Shown here: in pieces, positions 1 to 13,400 of the stretch
Position numbering within the stretch: position 1 is the stretch's first letter
Layout of the letters: every line of letters starts with the position of its first letter
NCBI GenBank assembly: GCA_963082875.1
Contig: OY720101.1
Span: 1,178,001 to 1,242,000, forward strand
Length of the DNA: 64,000 bases
Reading direction: 5' to 3'
From: Corella eumyota
Lineage: Eukaryota > Chordata > Ascidiacea > Phlebobranchia > Corellidae
The notes under the pieces: model-generated
Database searches by the model: none
The model's input: the letters and a program-made list of their open reading frames with translations, nothing else
What the model was told of the DNA's origin: nothing
Made by a program: the position numbers and the translations under genes

Positions 1-177
1 TTTAAATATTTATATCTTCAATTTCTACTTGTATATATTTACAAGGTGGTAAAACAAATATACTTAAGTAAATATATATTTATCTATATGTATTAGATAA
101 CATTAATACAAGTACACTAGAATTTCAACGTCAAAGATGTAGGAATTTAAATACTTAGCTAAACACAAAAGGCTTAC

Positions 178-3100
178 CAGTATTTGAAAGATTTGAACTT
201 TACATTCCTCTTTCCAGTTGTCTACCTCTTCATTGTAAACTTCTTTTATTTGCTGGACTTGGACTCGAAACTGGTCAGCTAGCTCTAAATATCAATATTA
301 TAGTTAACATAAAATAACATAAAAGTTTTGAGTAAATTATTCCTTGTATATGGTTGCACTAAATGAAGACTAAGAAAAAATACAAGTAAGTGTTTTTGAA
401 TTCCTATATATATACAGAATATTATTAAAAAATAGTTTTTAATAATAAATTTAAGTTACAAAAAATGTGACAATATCCCAATCACACAAACATATTAAAA
501 TTGTGTTAATAAAACAAGAAAAAAAAATGGAGTTTCTGAAATTTAAACAGAATAGAAAAAAAGAAAAAGTGTTAAAAGACTGCATACAAAATAATACAGG
601 TTAAAGAGAAAAAAAAGAAACAGTATTGAAAATAATTTCAAACTTATACTAATTATTAGTGTGTATTAATTTCAACACATCCAAACATTAAAGTTAATAG
701 AAAACCACATTTTATATCTTACTTTACAATGAAATTCTAGTTGATTAAAACCCTGTAATATAATTACTTGAACGTTATATACAAATTAAAAATTTACTTA
801 AGAACAACACCTGTTGGGATAACCATTTTATTTAGCTTTTTATTAAAAAAAAAAGAATTTAAATTAAACCTTGTTTAATTTCAGTATTTTTCAGTTCATC
901 TGCTTCAATTCTTATTTTCATTCTTTCCAATTCGTTCTACAAACCAAAAATTAAACTCATAAATATACTTGATAAAGTTAATCTTTTTTCACAAAAGATT
1001 TTAGTGAACAATATTTACCACAGCCGTATCTTTTATTTCTTTAATCTTTGCCTCCATAGAAGATATTTTACTTCTCTCCTCCGCTTCTTGCCTTTTTCTT
1101 TCCTCTTCTTTTTGTAACTGTTCCACCTGAATAAGTAAAGAGTTTCTTTCTTGTTTGATCTCTTCTTGGACCTTATTAGACGATTTCTGGAAAAAAGAAA
1201 AATTGTTTTAGTTAAAATTACTAGCTTAGTTTTTAGTTTAAAAATTTTTAAGTAAGTGTACCTTATTAGCCTCATTTTCCTTCTTAATGTGTGCGATTTC
1301 TATTTTTTTGGCATCCAATTGCATTTTCAATTGTTGAAGCTTGTCTTCTTTTAAACCAACATCTGACAAATCAAGTTAAAACGTAATTTAATTTTAACCA
1401 CATAAAATAAAACAGAACAACACAGAAACCCTGCTGTAAAATTAAATATGTATGAGTATTTAAAACAAATTTATTTAATGATCAAAATATTGTATAGAAT
1501 TCCAGGCAGCGTTTTAAAAAATTTAAATGCGAATACAAACATTTTTGTTATATAACTACCTTGCTGCAGGTTGAGAAGTTTTTCTGTCATTTTTAGAAGT
1601 TCATCTTTAGCATTTTGCAATCCTTTTTCCAACTTTTTTCTACTCCTAAAACAAACAAAAAAATAGTTTTTACTAAATATAATTTAAAGCCACATAAAAA
1701 TATTAAAACAAGTTAATATTATATTCACAAAACTAACAAAAGAAATTTAATTCTAGGTTAAAATTTAATTCTAGGTTAAATAGATTGCAAAGTCAAGTAT
1801 GCATGTTTAAAAATATTGTTTAAACACAAAGGCAGTATCTATCCCATACTTGGTTGTTTTGCTTGTGGATGCTGACTGTAAGTGTCCCATATATCTCATT
1901 ACATCTTGGCTTAGATCATTAAGTCTTAAAACAGAGCTTTCCATGGTAGAAATGGCATCCTCAATACCAATATGAATTGACTCCAAATTGTTATCATCGC
2001 TTGATAGAAAACTATCTTCATCAGACAGAGAGGGGGTTGCATAAGTTGCAAAAAACTGTTGAAATTTACATTTGGTTTAGGGTAGTTATACATACGAAAA
2101 ATTAGTAGAAATACAGCACATTATAATGATACCATAAATAAACATATTTAGCAACACTTTCATTAGAAATGATTTGTCAGTGACAAATTATATACCCATA
2201 CATTTTAGGAATTAGTATTTACATATGTATATATGTTTTTAAACTAAAACCTAATGAAAAAACTAAGAAAGATTTTGTTTAATATATATCTTATAATGTC
2301 ACATATTTACAATTTTTACAAGTGTTATACTTACATCATATAACTGGTTAATAATGTCAACCCTCTGTGTACATATTTGCTGATATCCAACTATAAATAT
2401 TGTAACCTTTTGCTGGTATTTTGTCTTTAAAACATTGTCCTTTAAGATTGCCTCCAAACTATCCTGAAATTTAAGCTAATTTTTATAAAATATATTTAAA
2501 AAAGAAGTTAAGTAACAAAAGAAATGTTTGGGTCCAAAAACCAGTAGTCTATATATATATATATATATATATACTTAAAATCAGAATAAGTAAGTTAGTT
2601 TACTATTTAACATCTAAATTACCTTGTCAAATAACATGTAACAAAAACAAATAGAGTGTTTACATACCACATATTTCACTACTACATGTAATTGCTTGTT
2701 TTAAACATGTTAACATACCATATCATCTAACAACTCCATGTTTCCAATTGATGTTTTAACTTTACTACAATCATCATAATCATCTAAGGTCTAAAATAAA
2801 TAAAACTTTAATTATAATTAATTGTTTAGACACAATTAAAATTTACAGAAATATACCTAATTGAAATATATATATTTAATTAAACACAATAAATTAAAAT
2901 AATATTAATAATTCAATATATGAAGGCCTATATATATACTGTAAAAAATATTTGAAAAACATTACCTAATATTTCTAAGTATAGTAAACAGGACACTTGA
3001 CTTCACTGCATGAGGTTTTGGGTTTGATTACCAATGCTCTTATGCTGTAGTGTCTTTGGAAAAAATGCTATAAACAGTTTTAACTTCTGCTCACCCAACA

Positions 3101-3395
3101 ATTAATCATTAGCTAAATTATCAGCCAAAAATAATCTATATAATATCACAAACTACCAATGGCAACTCAAGACTAGGTCAGGGTAACAAATGTTACTCTA
3201 TGTTTGGGTCATAAAATATACCTTTTCTAATCAAGGATAAAGATATAAAATAATAAATCTTACACTTTGTATCCTGGTATGAATTGCATCTAATTCATCT
3301 TTAGTTCTAGCTTGCATCCTCATTCGAGATGAGTTCCCAAGTTTCCTCATCACCAGACTAGCAGCATCCCCTTGTATCAAACATGGATCCTCCAT
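178..3395 (-). CDS. Coiled-coil protein, unrecognised, 3' end outside window
   Basis: A multi-exon gene read on the minus strand, with its ATG at 3393-3395. In order the exons encode a start beginning MEDPCLIQGDAAS (3265-3395), short exons near 2723-2790 and 2336-2464, an acidic serine-rich stretch (about 1845-2057, SDEDSFLSSDD), and then near 1560-1646, 1262-1365, 1021-1187, 870-937 and 178-285 a charged heptad-like coiled coil rich in Glu, Lys and Gln. Each block is bounded by AG acceptor and GT donor sites. The exon at 178-285 ends in a good donor (G|GTAAGC), so more coding sequence lies beyond the left edge. I do not recognise the family. The long coiled coil suggests a structural, centrosomal or cytoskeletal role, but that is only inference. 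Exon edges are approximate. Confidence 0.72.
2551..2573. repeat. (AT)n microsatellite
   Basis: An uninterrupted AT dinucleotide run in an intron of the coiled-coil gene. Confidence 0.95.
2985..3245 (+). repeat. tRNA-derived SINE, diverged copy
   Basis: A degenerate copy of the SINE found many times in this window. It keeps the tRNA-like head, the middle motif with 'ctataaac', and the 3' part 'gttactctatgttt...ggataaagatata'. It sits in the first intron of the coiled-coil gene. Confidence 0.75.
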
Positions 3396-4884
3396 ATTTG
3401 TATTTTTAGTTACTAAAAATTCATATTTATTTAAAAAAAATCTGTAAAATAACAAATCTTAATGTTTTTAAATAAAATCTTTAATAAACTAATAAAGTTA
3501 GACAGTTTAGGTATATTTATACACAAAATAGTTTTTAAAGCCTGTATTAAACGTTAGTAAAGTCTTACAAAACGGAAATATGTTTAATAACATTCATTTC
3601 AGCATTTGTACAATTAAATTTACTCTAAAAAAACGTTAAAATCGCCTATAAAAATATGGCCAAGAACTATAAAATTGCCACATACTAATAGTTCTTTATA
3701 TAACTTATACTTTATTTAAATAAAAAAAATTTTACCTACTTTACAAATGTTATACTAGGTAGTTAAAAAATAAGACTATTAAATTTCGCTACTGTTCGCG
3801 ACTAAATATTATGACGTCATAGTTAGCGTATGAATCTTGACAACAACCATGCTCTATTGGTTCGTCATGCTTTACTAATTATGACGTCATAATTAAAATT
3901 TATGATAAACATTTTTGTTTAAAATGTTTAAATTATTTGTTAAAATAACAATACAAAAAACAAACAATCTGCAAAATCTGTATATACTTCAACAATCTTT
4001 ATTGTTGGGTTTTATTTGTTTAAATTCTACTAACTGTATTGGTTTAACATATATCGTAAAACGCGCTTAATAATAAGGTAAACTTATAAATATTGCTCTT
4101 TGTTGGTCTAGGTAACATAATAATTAAATTAACAATCCACTGGCGAAGAAAGTAAGTTAACAGCTTAGCGTCTATAGTTTTGTATATACCCTAAATAAAA
4201 AAAACAAGTGCATTAATGTTTGCACGGTCTTTTCGCTAGTTTGGTTTTAATTAAGGGAGCTTATCGGAAAAAAAGTTATTAAACCATTTTTAAATAATAG
4301 AAGTCGTTAAAAAATGTTTTAAAGGGGTTTTAAATTTAATATAAGTTTGCCTACCTTACTAATAGTATTGCTTTTAATCTTTTAAGGTGACAGTACGTAG
4401 TTTTTGTGCCAAATTCACACCATAAAACTAGTTTTAAAAACAAGTAAAATTTTTTAGGCTAAAACCTAAATCCCGGCATTTTTCCAATACAAGTTTTAAA
4501 AGAGTCACGTGACAAACGATCTTATTGGATTAAAGACAATGGGCTTAATTTGCAATCAAAAGATAATTTCAAGTAGTTTTTAATTATCCTCGATCGGAAA
4601 TAACAATATTATTTTTTGTACGTTAGTCCGGCTAGCTTAAAGCGTTCCTAAAAAAACAAAATAAATTCTACGAAATCAAAATGTGGTTTATTTTTTTGTT
4701 ATAAAGTTCCCCCAAAACAGAAATATTGGCACAACTTGAATTTAGGCAATGAATTTCATACTATTGGTCCAGCAAGTTTTATTAATTTTTTTAATAAGCT
4801 TCATAAATTATTTTTGTTGTATTAAAAGCTTCATTAATTGCACCACCAAACACAAATTTCTATAAAAATCACTTTGCATCATTT
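3396..4884. other. Spacer between coiled-coil gene and SSR2
   Basis: No coding sequence seen. It should hold the promoter of the minus-strand coiled-coil gene. Two perfect TGACGTCA palindromes (CRE/ATF-type) lie at 3812-3819 and 3882-3889, about 420-490 bp upstream of its ATG, and a TCACGTGA E-box-type palindrome lies near 4505. The rest is AT-rich and includes the presumed SSR2 3' untranslated region. Confidence 0.5.
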
Positions 4885-6215
4885 TTAGTTCTTTTTGGAC
4901 TTAACGCTGTACTTTGATTTGCTGTTGTAGTAAAACATGTATGGAAAGCCAAGAGAAGGAATACACCATAAGGCAAACAAACCCCAATCAACCTAGAAAT
5001 AAAATTCAAAATAAGATACATTTTAAGTAAATAAGGAAATATAATTAGGCATATAAATGTACATCGATATTAAACTACTTATATAGGCAACTTTTAAAAC
5101 TTAAAAACGATCCAATTTTTAAAACAATTATGCATTTATAAAACATAATTTAATTGAATATAACAACACATCTTACAAAATGTGAAGCATGAATTCTGTT
5201 GTATTCTTTTAATGACAAAATATTCATTTCTCCCAATTCACTACTGAAGCCAAACTGTAACAAAAAAAGGCATATATAATTTTAATAAATTTTTTAATGT
5301 AAAACATATAGATTTTAAATGATACTACATTTTCAATTTTAGTTTCTTGGTAACTACTTTTTAACTTAAAGTTTTTACCGTTGGATCTGAACCCTCAGAT
5401 GCGACGTATTGAACAACAGCTGATGTAAAGTTAAAAGCCCCATCTCGAAGGGGTTTTACCACAAGAACGTGGGTCACGTTTGACCCTGGGGCTATTTTGT
5501 CCCATTTCACACTGGACATTCCTGATACAGGAGCAAACTCACTTTCATGGAATGTTGAATCCGCAAGCTCAACATCAGTGGCAACCCTAAAAATTTAATA
5601 AAAATTATCAAACATATATAAACCAAAAAAATAAAAGGTATATACACTAAAAAACTACTTTTTAAAAAAATAATATAAATATATATATATATATATATCT
5701 AATAAAAAACCAAATCAGTTGAACAGACAACCAAACATTAACGGATTATTATCATTTGATCCTGATTCATTTGACCATATACAAAAATTTACTGAAAAAG
5801 GGCCCCTTTTCTTTAACTTTTTTAACCTTTCATTGGAAAATGCTCTTTAATTTCTGAGTGATTGTTAACCTCAACTTTAGCAAGGTGTTGATTTTAAAAT
5901 TATGTTTTCGAGTAAAAGTCCATTCATTAAATGGTTTAAGGTTATATGGGCATACACCAACCACACTTCAATTTAAAAATTTCAACCACACTTCAATTTA
6001 AAAATTTATGAATTTTAATTAAAATTTAAAAACATGATTTAAATTTTCACTTACTCATCTCCAATATTGTAAAGATTATATTCTACAGTTAAGTCATTGC
6101 CCTCTGTTATAATTGAGTTCAAAATATTTTTAATTAAAATAATTTTTGCTCCATTTTCTTCTGCATAACTTGAACCGACCAAAAATAATAAAAATATTCC
6201 CAAAAACAGTTTCAT
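4885..6215 (-). CDS. SSR2: Translocon-associated protein subunit beta (TRAP-beta)
   Basis: Encodes the beta subunit of the TRAP complex, which sits beside the Sec61 channel in the ER membrane and assists translocation of some secretory proteins. Exon 1 (about 6050-6215) begins MKLFLGIFLLFLLVGSSYA, a clear signal peptide, then a lumenal start (LTVEYNLYNIGDE). Exon 2 (about 5380-5588) carries the lumenal beta-sandwich with an N-glycosylation sequon (NVTH) and VLVVKPL. Exon 3 (about 5178-5256) gives FGFSSELGEMNILSLKEYNR. Exon 4 (4885 to about 4995) gives the C-terminal membrane span (VDWGLFALWCIPSLGFP) and a short lysine-rich cytosolic tail ending KSKKN, as in vertebrate SSR2. Length is typical of the family. 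All junctions keep frame and the gene looks intact. Confidence 0.95.
5680..5699. repeat. (AT)n microsatellite
   Basis: AT dinucleotide run in SSR2 intron 1. A second local repeat in the same intron is a perfect 24-bp tandem pair at about 5959-6008. Confidence 0.9.
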
Positions 6216-7460
6216 GATTAAAATTAAAATACTGTTTATCTAAAAACATCGGAAGATAAGTTAAATGTTAAACATTAAGCAAATTTAAAATATTCAGATA
6301 GTGACCTTAACTGAAAGCAGACCACCACGCTGACAAGCCAAGTTTTAAACAACATTTAAGGTAAGATTTTCTCTTGTTTTTTTTAGTTTTTTTTGGTATC
6401 GATAAAAGTAATAATAAAGTTTTTAGATTTATATAAAAAACTAATATATACTTCAATGCGATAAAAAAAATAACAAAATCAATTTTATGATTTAAAATAT
6501 GGCTTAAATATTAATGTTAACATAAAGAATTTAGGTATATTAAGCCATGGTCAACAAACCCATGCTTATATAGCATCTTGTAATAAAGTTGTATTTCTGA
6601 AATCGAATATTTTACAAAACATACCGACTGACCGAACCAACTACATTATATTGGATTAGCTATATACCAAAATATTAACTGCTTTAGTGCCTAAATTTTA
6701 TTTGAGCAATCTGCCAAAAAATTCTCTAACATAATAACTAGCATTTTGTTTAGCTTTCACGATCTCACTTTTAATTCCAACACGACAAGTGACGTTTGCC
6801 ACATCACCAACGTGAATGTTCCCACGATAGCACGGAAGTAAATAAGGAAGCTACGTGGGAACCAACACCAAGAGGGGATATATTTGTTTAAATTATACTT
6901 TATCCTCGCAATAATTTAAATTTTTATAAAGTACACAATATTTATTTTATTTAACAGAATAAAAATAACAAAAGATAAATATAATACACAATTTTTTTTA
7001 CATCTTAATTATTTTTATAAAATATACACGTAAACGATAATTTCTACATTTTCTATTCAATTAAAAAAAAAAAGTTATTCACAAAAAAATAAAAAGTTTT
7101 CAGAACTGAGTTTTATTGCCATAACTAAGAAATCGGTCGGACAGGTCAACTTGAAACTGTGCTCACCCTGTAGTAAATAAGACAACTTTAAAACAACCAT
7201 TTCTCTTTTTATTTTTGTATGCCCCTTTTCTTCATTTGGAATGACCGACTTTAGGGCCTAACATAAGGTAATTAGTGTGGAGTATTTTACCGAGACCCAG
7301 TTTTGAGACGCCTTTTGAAAGTTATGAATATTATTTACTATTTTGTTAGATAATTAACCAACCGATTGGTTTAAGCTAGGTAGAAGTTCATACCCTTTAT
7401 AAAGCCTTACTCGGCGACGCTACATATAGATGTAGCGATAATCAAACCAATGATATATCC
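6216..7460. other. Spacer between SSR2 and class C receptor
   Basis: SSR2 promoter side plus the 3' flank of the receptor. It contains one copy of the ~185-bp repeat family B (6376-6563). I see no coding sequence. A further 3'-terminal receptor exon cannot be excluded, because a possible donor (G|GTTAGT) lies near the end of the last assigned exon. Confidence 0.5.
6376..6563 (-). repeat. Family B short interspersed repeat, copy 1
   Basis: Read on the minus strand it begins TGGGTTTGTTGACCATG and runs through a core 'TTTTAAATCATAAAATTG' to an A-rich end. The same order of motifs occurs at 8957, 12463 (partial), 19325 and 40200 (minus). This is the most diverged full-length copy. Confidence 0.75.
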
Positions 7461-10400
7461 TTATATTCGATATATGTAATTTTTTACTAACCCGTTATTG
7501 GATGACATCACAGTTTGCTTTGTATTAGATTTAGGTCTAAATAAAATCGCGTAACACCTCGTTCCAAATAAACATACCAGGACTGTTATTGCACTTAAAC
7601 TTAGACAGATCGACAACGTAGTGACCTGAGCATAAAAAAACAGCAAACCTCAAAATTTATGTTTTTTTTACCAAATTATACAAAAAGATGTAGTTAAATA
7701 TTTAATTAAAGTTACCTTTAATGAAATATTCGACGAATTTGTCACAAATATTGGAACAAACGCCAACCAAATTACGCAAGTAGCATACATGGTGAACCCT
7801 GTAAAAAACAACAATATAAACAAACCTTACAAAGACAAAACGTTTTATCATTAAAAGCCCTTAAAGATAACATATTTTATGTACAAATACTTTAAATTAT
7901 GTATGCATACCAATATATTGTGTTTCTCTAAATCCAGTCGGTATATTTCTGTTAACCGAAGCCAAAATTGTGCAAGTCAGAATCAGCAAGAACGGATAGA
8001 CCAGTCCCACAAATATTAACGGTGAATCTCCTAAATCGACACAAGATCGATAGGCTGTGTCTGTGGTTGGGTATAGAATTACAGGAGTTGGGCTACTTAC
8101 TACAAACCATATTACAACAACAAACGCTTGTAGGAAGACAAACAGAAAGGCGGTGAGAATTTGAAATTTAGGTAGTAGAAACATCTTTACCTGAAAATGA
8201 AACAAATTATTTAGTTTTTGGCAGCGTGGTGTAGTGGTCGGAACACTTGGCTTCACTACAAAAGGTCGTAGGTTCGATCCCCACTGCGTTCATGCTGTAC
8301 CGCCCCCGAGTAAGAAGCAAAAAATATTATTATTGGGCAATTGTAATTAGTAATATTCCAAACTGTCAAAGGTAACTCGAGACTGGATCGGGGTAACAGA
8401 TGTTACTCTATGTTTAGGTCGACTTTCCCACCTCGAGGATATAGATATATATGAAAAGACATAACATACCAAAAAACAATTTGACTTTATACCTATTTTA
8501 ACTTTATATCAACACACTAACCGAAGATGATAATAATGTTTTCGATCGAAATATTATCACAACTCTGATTGTCTTGGTTAGAAGTCCAGCGTACATAAGA
8601 GTAGGTCCAATCGAGATAAACAATCTTGAAATAGCGCAAATATGTAACTCGGCTGGTGATGAGAGCACAAAACTATCAAAAAAACAAAACAAGGTTCCAA
8701 GAAGAACAAAAACGCAAAGTTCCTAGAAAAAAAAATCTGAAAATTAAGGGCAAAAAGGAAAAAGAACGGAGTCACTATAGGCTTTAAAAAATTTAAAAAT
8801 ATATGCTTATTCGGCACATATAAATTATTTATGTTTATTAGGATTATTAAATGCTTATTGTGCATAGATAAACTATAAGTACTGTGCGTTTATATTAATT
8901 TACAATGGCTTGTACTTATTTATTAAATTAGTTGTTTATCGAATGCATTAATATATTTACTGGGTTTAGTGAAAATGCCCCAACATACTTAAAATCTTTA
9001 AACAAACTTAATACTTATGGCATGTTTTAAATCATGAAATAGATTTTGTCATTTTTTCCCGTCGCATTATTATAATATTTTTTGTATATCTTATTATTTA
9101 CTTTCATTAATGCGCTAAAAACCGAAATAATAATTCTGTTTTTATTTACTATTTAACTTACTTTTCCTGATGCTTTAACCATCGGGGTGTTCCTGTTAAC
9201 CACATATACAGTTGTAACAAACAACGCCATGCATATCCCTATTACACCAAGGCTGATTGATGCTATACTGTAGACATCACCAATCTTTGAATATCTAAAC
9301 ATCAAAAAAATTTAGTTAATTTTTATCTTTTAGTAAATAACAAAACATATAGTGAATATTTATATTTTATTTTTTATATTACTTAATTAAAAAAATATTA
9401 CAGTAAAAGATTTACACCTACTGAATTTTAAACGTCACGCAACCATTTAACTCCTTGTTCGGTGTTTCCCCTTTTCTGCAACTAATACATTCCGTGCCAT
9501 TTTTACCGACGTATTGGTTTGACAAACAAGGGAGACATTGCCAGCAACAAATCTACATAAAAATAAAATATTTTTTAAAGATAAATTACAAGAAAAAAAT
9601 TATTTAAAAAAAATGATAAGTTTATAATCAATCCACCAAAAATAACAAGAAAAAAACGAATGGTAAAAAAATAATTATCTTCCAAAAAAAGATAAAAAAA
9701 ATATTTTTTTCGTTTCACGTTTAAAATAACTATTTCCTAAAAAAAGGATAAGAAAAAAATTATTCCAAAAAAAATAATGAGAAAGTAATTGTTTCCGTTC
9801 ACGTATTAGGTCAGTTTTGACGCAAGAGAAAGACTGACCTACGTTAAAATAAGCCTTAAAACGCTCACGTAGAATAACAAATAAAACAATTAATTTTTTG
9901 AGTTTTTTGCTTACGTCATTTCCCATCTTTCTTGCCTCCGAGAATTTACAAGGTTGGCTACAAACCGATGAGACTTCATTTCGCAACATGTAAGCGTTGT
10001 CCCATTTGATTACTAGAACAAAAAACCATTTTAAATATCAACCTATAAGATAGGATCATTTAGCATTTTAAAAACGAATAATAAGTTGTGTATAATACAG
10101 CAATAAACATTATGTTTAAGGAAATAGAACTAACTTGGTGCATAGCGAGAACAAAACTTAAAAATGTATTTAAATGTTACTTTACATTATAACACTACTT
10201 TCACATTTTTTTACTTAAAAAAAGTTTCAAATAAAGTTTAATTGGATCACCTTTAGTTTCAAACGTTCCAGCCAAAGACCATTTCCCTAACACAGAACCA
10301 TTTGTCTGAAGTTGGTTGTTAAAGGTTTGTATGTCATAAATCGCTGGTCCGTCTTGGTTTGCATCAAACCTTAACATTCCACCGTTTATTCCTAACCAAC

Positions 10401-13400
10401 AGTTTTTATTAGATTTTGTTTGCAAATGTTAAGTTATATATATGTTAAAGTAGGGCCTTACAACATATAAATGATAAAGCCCTGTCAGACTGATATTGTG
10501 CTAGTATTTTAGCCTGTTAAAACTTATATTTATTTCAACAAAAACAACTATTTCTTTGAGGTTTTACTTGTTCACCATAACGTTATAATAGAAACAGTAA
10601 ACAAGGTATGTAGAACAAGTAGTTTTATGGTAATAAAATATGCAAAAAGCTTGGAAAAAACCTTTTATTGTTACATTTAAGAAGCCGCTCTTTTCAACCA
10701 AATCAAAAGTAAATTACTCTTATACTTTTGTCAATTAGAAGCAAAAATATCATAATTTTTTCAACCAAAAAATAATAAATGTTTTACTAAAACAAAGGCT
10801 AACAACGCAAATCTAAATTTATGTTACCTCTGTAAGTTATTGTTTTCATAATCTCAGCAACTTCGCTTGCAACAAAGTTAGTTCCAACCGTTTTCCTTAA
10901 TTTCTCACATATACCAGTGCTGTTAGGGCATACAGCATGACGGTACTCTACAAATGAATGCACAAATGCTAAAACTGCATCAGCAACACTCTAAAAAATG
11001 TGAAATATTTAAAAAATTCTAATTAAAGATTATTATATACACTTGGCTTTAAATTTATATAAGAAATTGTTTAAATTAAATCATATTAATCTTAACAAAG
11101 TACATAGAAAAAAATATATTTTTAATTTCCTTTGTTAAAAATATATAAATATGATTTTTACCTGCATTTTGCTTAGAGTAAAAAACGTTTCTTCAGCCGG
11201 TTTATCGCTATCATGACAAAGTCTTTGCTCGCTTGGCTCTAAAAAAACAAATCACATAACACCAAACAGTTCAAAATTTTAAATAAACAATAATTTAAAA
11301 TGTACTTTATAAAACAAGTTCTTACTTTGTAAAGTGCAGTTTAATGTCTTGCTCAGATATTCAGCATACCACGGGTTCTTTAACTCGGTTGAATTAACGT
11401 TAACAAGTCTATCTTGAAGTGTGATATTCTCAATATAAGGTTTAAGTGCAGGAATTACACTCCGTTTTGGATTAAATGTTAGAGCCCCTTTAGTAATTAA
11501 TTTTGTAAAGTTATTTTTTAGGTTATTTAATTTTAAGTTTTAAAACGTCGTAAAGTAGGTCATTTTTGCCTGGCATTGTTAAAATTTAAGTTATTTAATA
11601 AAAGAATGCCTTGGAAAAATGAGGATTAGTTTTGTTAACATTATTTACAATAAACCCCAATTTAATACAAAGATAACATTTATAAAGCTGACGAAAAATT
11701 GCTAACTGTGCCAATTGTATTTAGATATACAGTACACTATCAAAAGCTTTTTAAATTAATTAACAATTATTCAAGACAACTTACCATCTAAAGAACCGAC
11801 GTAACCTAAGTTTTCTTCAGTTGGAATCTGACCCGACCAACCATCTGATCCAATCCAGAAAAAGTAGTCACGTGACTCTGGGTTGGCATGTGCCGCTTGA
11901 ATAAGTTTTTCTGCGTCATTTCGTTTGGTGAAAACAATCACAGCTAAAAAAAATTAAAAAATATTTTTTCTATAAACAAAATTTATGATTATGAAAAAAA
12001 TACATAAACACATATAAATTAAAATAATAAATTGATGTTAATAAGTATAAGATTAAAACACAATATAACAAAAATATTATAAAGAGGAATTTAAAAATAT
12101 TTAAACCTAAAAAAAGTAATTTTAAATTGCTACCTTTAGCTTTCTTAAACTTAAGTAACTCCAATATAACATTCGTAAAATCTTCGTTGGTTGGATTCCT
12201 GTTTATTGGTCTTGCTGTAGCAACACAAATTCCCTTTTCTTCAGCTATTAACTCCACTTCTGCAATTTAAACAAATTGCTTTAAATTTGTAAAGTATTTT
12301 TAGTAAAAATTGTTGTTTTATATCTAATTTGTATAAATGTGAACATATATAATTTATTGTTGTTTCAAGATAGTTAAGATTTGATAAATTTTATGATATA
12401 TATAAGTAAATTATTAATGTAATTAAATCACTATTGTAATAAAAAAAATTAGACAAGTATAAGTGTTTTAAATCATTAAATTGATTTTGTCATTTTTTCC
12501 CGTCGCATTGTTGTAATATTAATTGTATATCGTATTTATTATTTACTTTTATCAATGTGCGAAAAAACAAAAAAATTAAAAAAAAGTTTCTTTTATGTAT
12601 TTGCTTTTGCTCAAAGGATCAATTATTTTATTTCAAATCAACAACAAAGTTTACCTCTGTACCCCCTTACACCATAGAAATCGTCCTCGTAAACAACGGA
12701 GAAATAATTCCAGTTATTCTCAGCAATCAACATAAGCATGGCTGTAGCTTGGTAAGCATCTGATGGAACAGTTCGAAAGAAATATGGAAATCTGTTTTTG
12801 TCGCTCAAACTTGGATGTGTAGACCATGGGCTAACCTGTAATATACCGGTTTTTAATAATTATTATACGTTTATGCTTTTCTATATTTGTTTTCTTGTAG
12901 AAACAACTTAAGCATAATGGACCATGTGAAAAGGTCGACTTCACGACCTAAACATAGAGTAATATTTGCTACCCTGAACTAGTTCCTAGTTGACTTTGGC
13001 AGTTTTGGATTTTATTAAATTACCAGATTTTTAACCATCTGATTGGTTGTGGGATTGGTTCTGGCCAAAAAAAATTTACGCTGGTATCATCTTTAAAAAA
13101 AAAGGCAACAAGTTAGAAGTGATGGGGATTAAACTTTAGACCCCAAAAGGTGATAACTGAGAGTCTTTACCGCTGCGTAGTCTATAAAAATATTTAGCTA
13201 TCTTACTTGTGGTATTTTAAAGATCTGCAGCAAGCTTGCAGTTTGGATAGAAACGGCACTTGAAGCGGCGCCCACAACACCGATGAATAGGGGAGTAGAG
13301 TTTGTTGAGGCAGATGAAGTGCTTTCCTTTGTGTTAAGGAAATATGGAAGAAAAGTGTTCAGAGCCTGCAAAAATACTTAAATATTTATAAAATAAATAA

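Noticed and set aside
8218-8300. Possible tRNA gene
   Set aside because: A and B boxes are present, but the sequence does not fold into a full cloverleaf by eye and continues into the shared SINE body found elsewhere.
9675-9989. 104-codon minus-strand frame in the class C receptor
   Set aside because: Only its first part is a real exon, ending at a donor after ..MGND. The rest reads into the intron.
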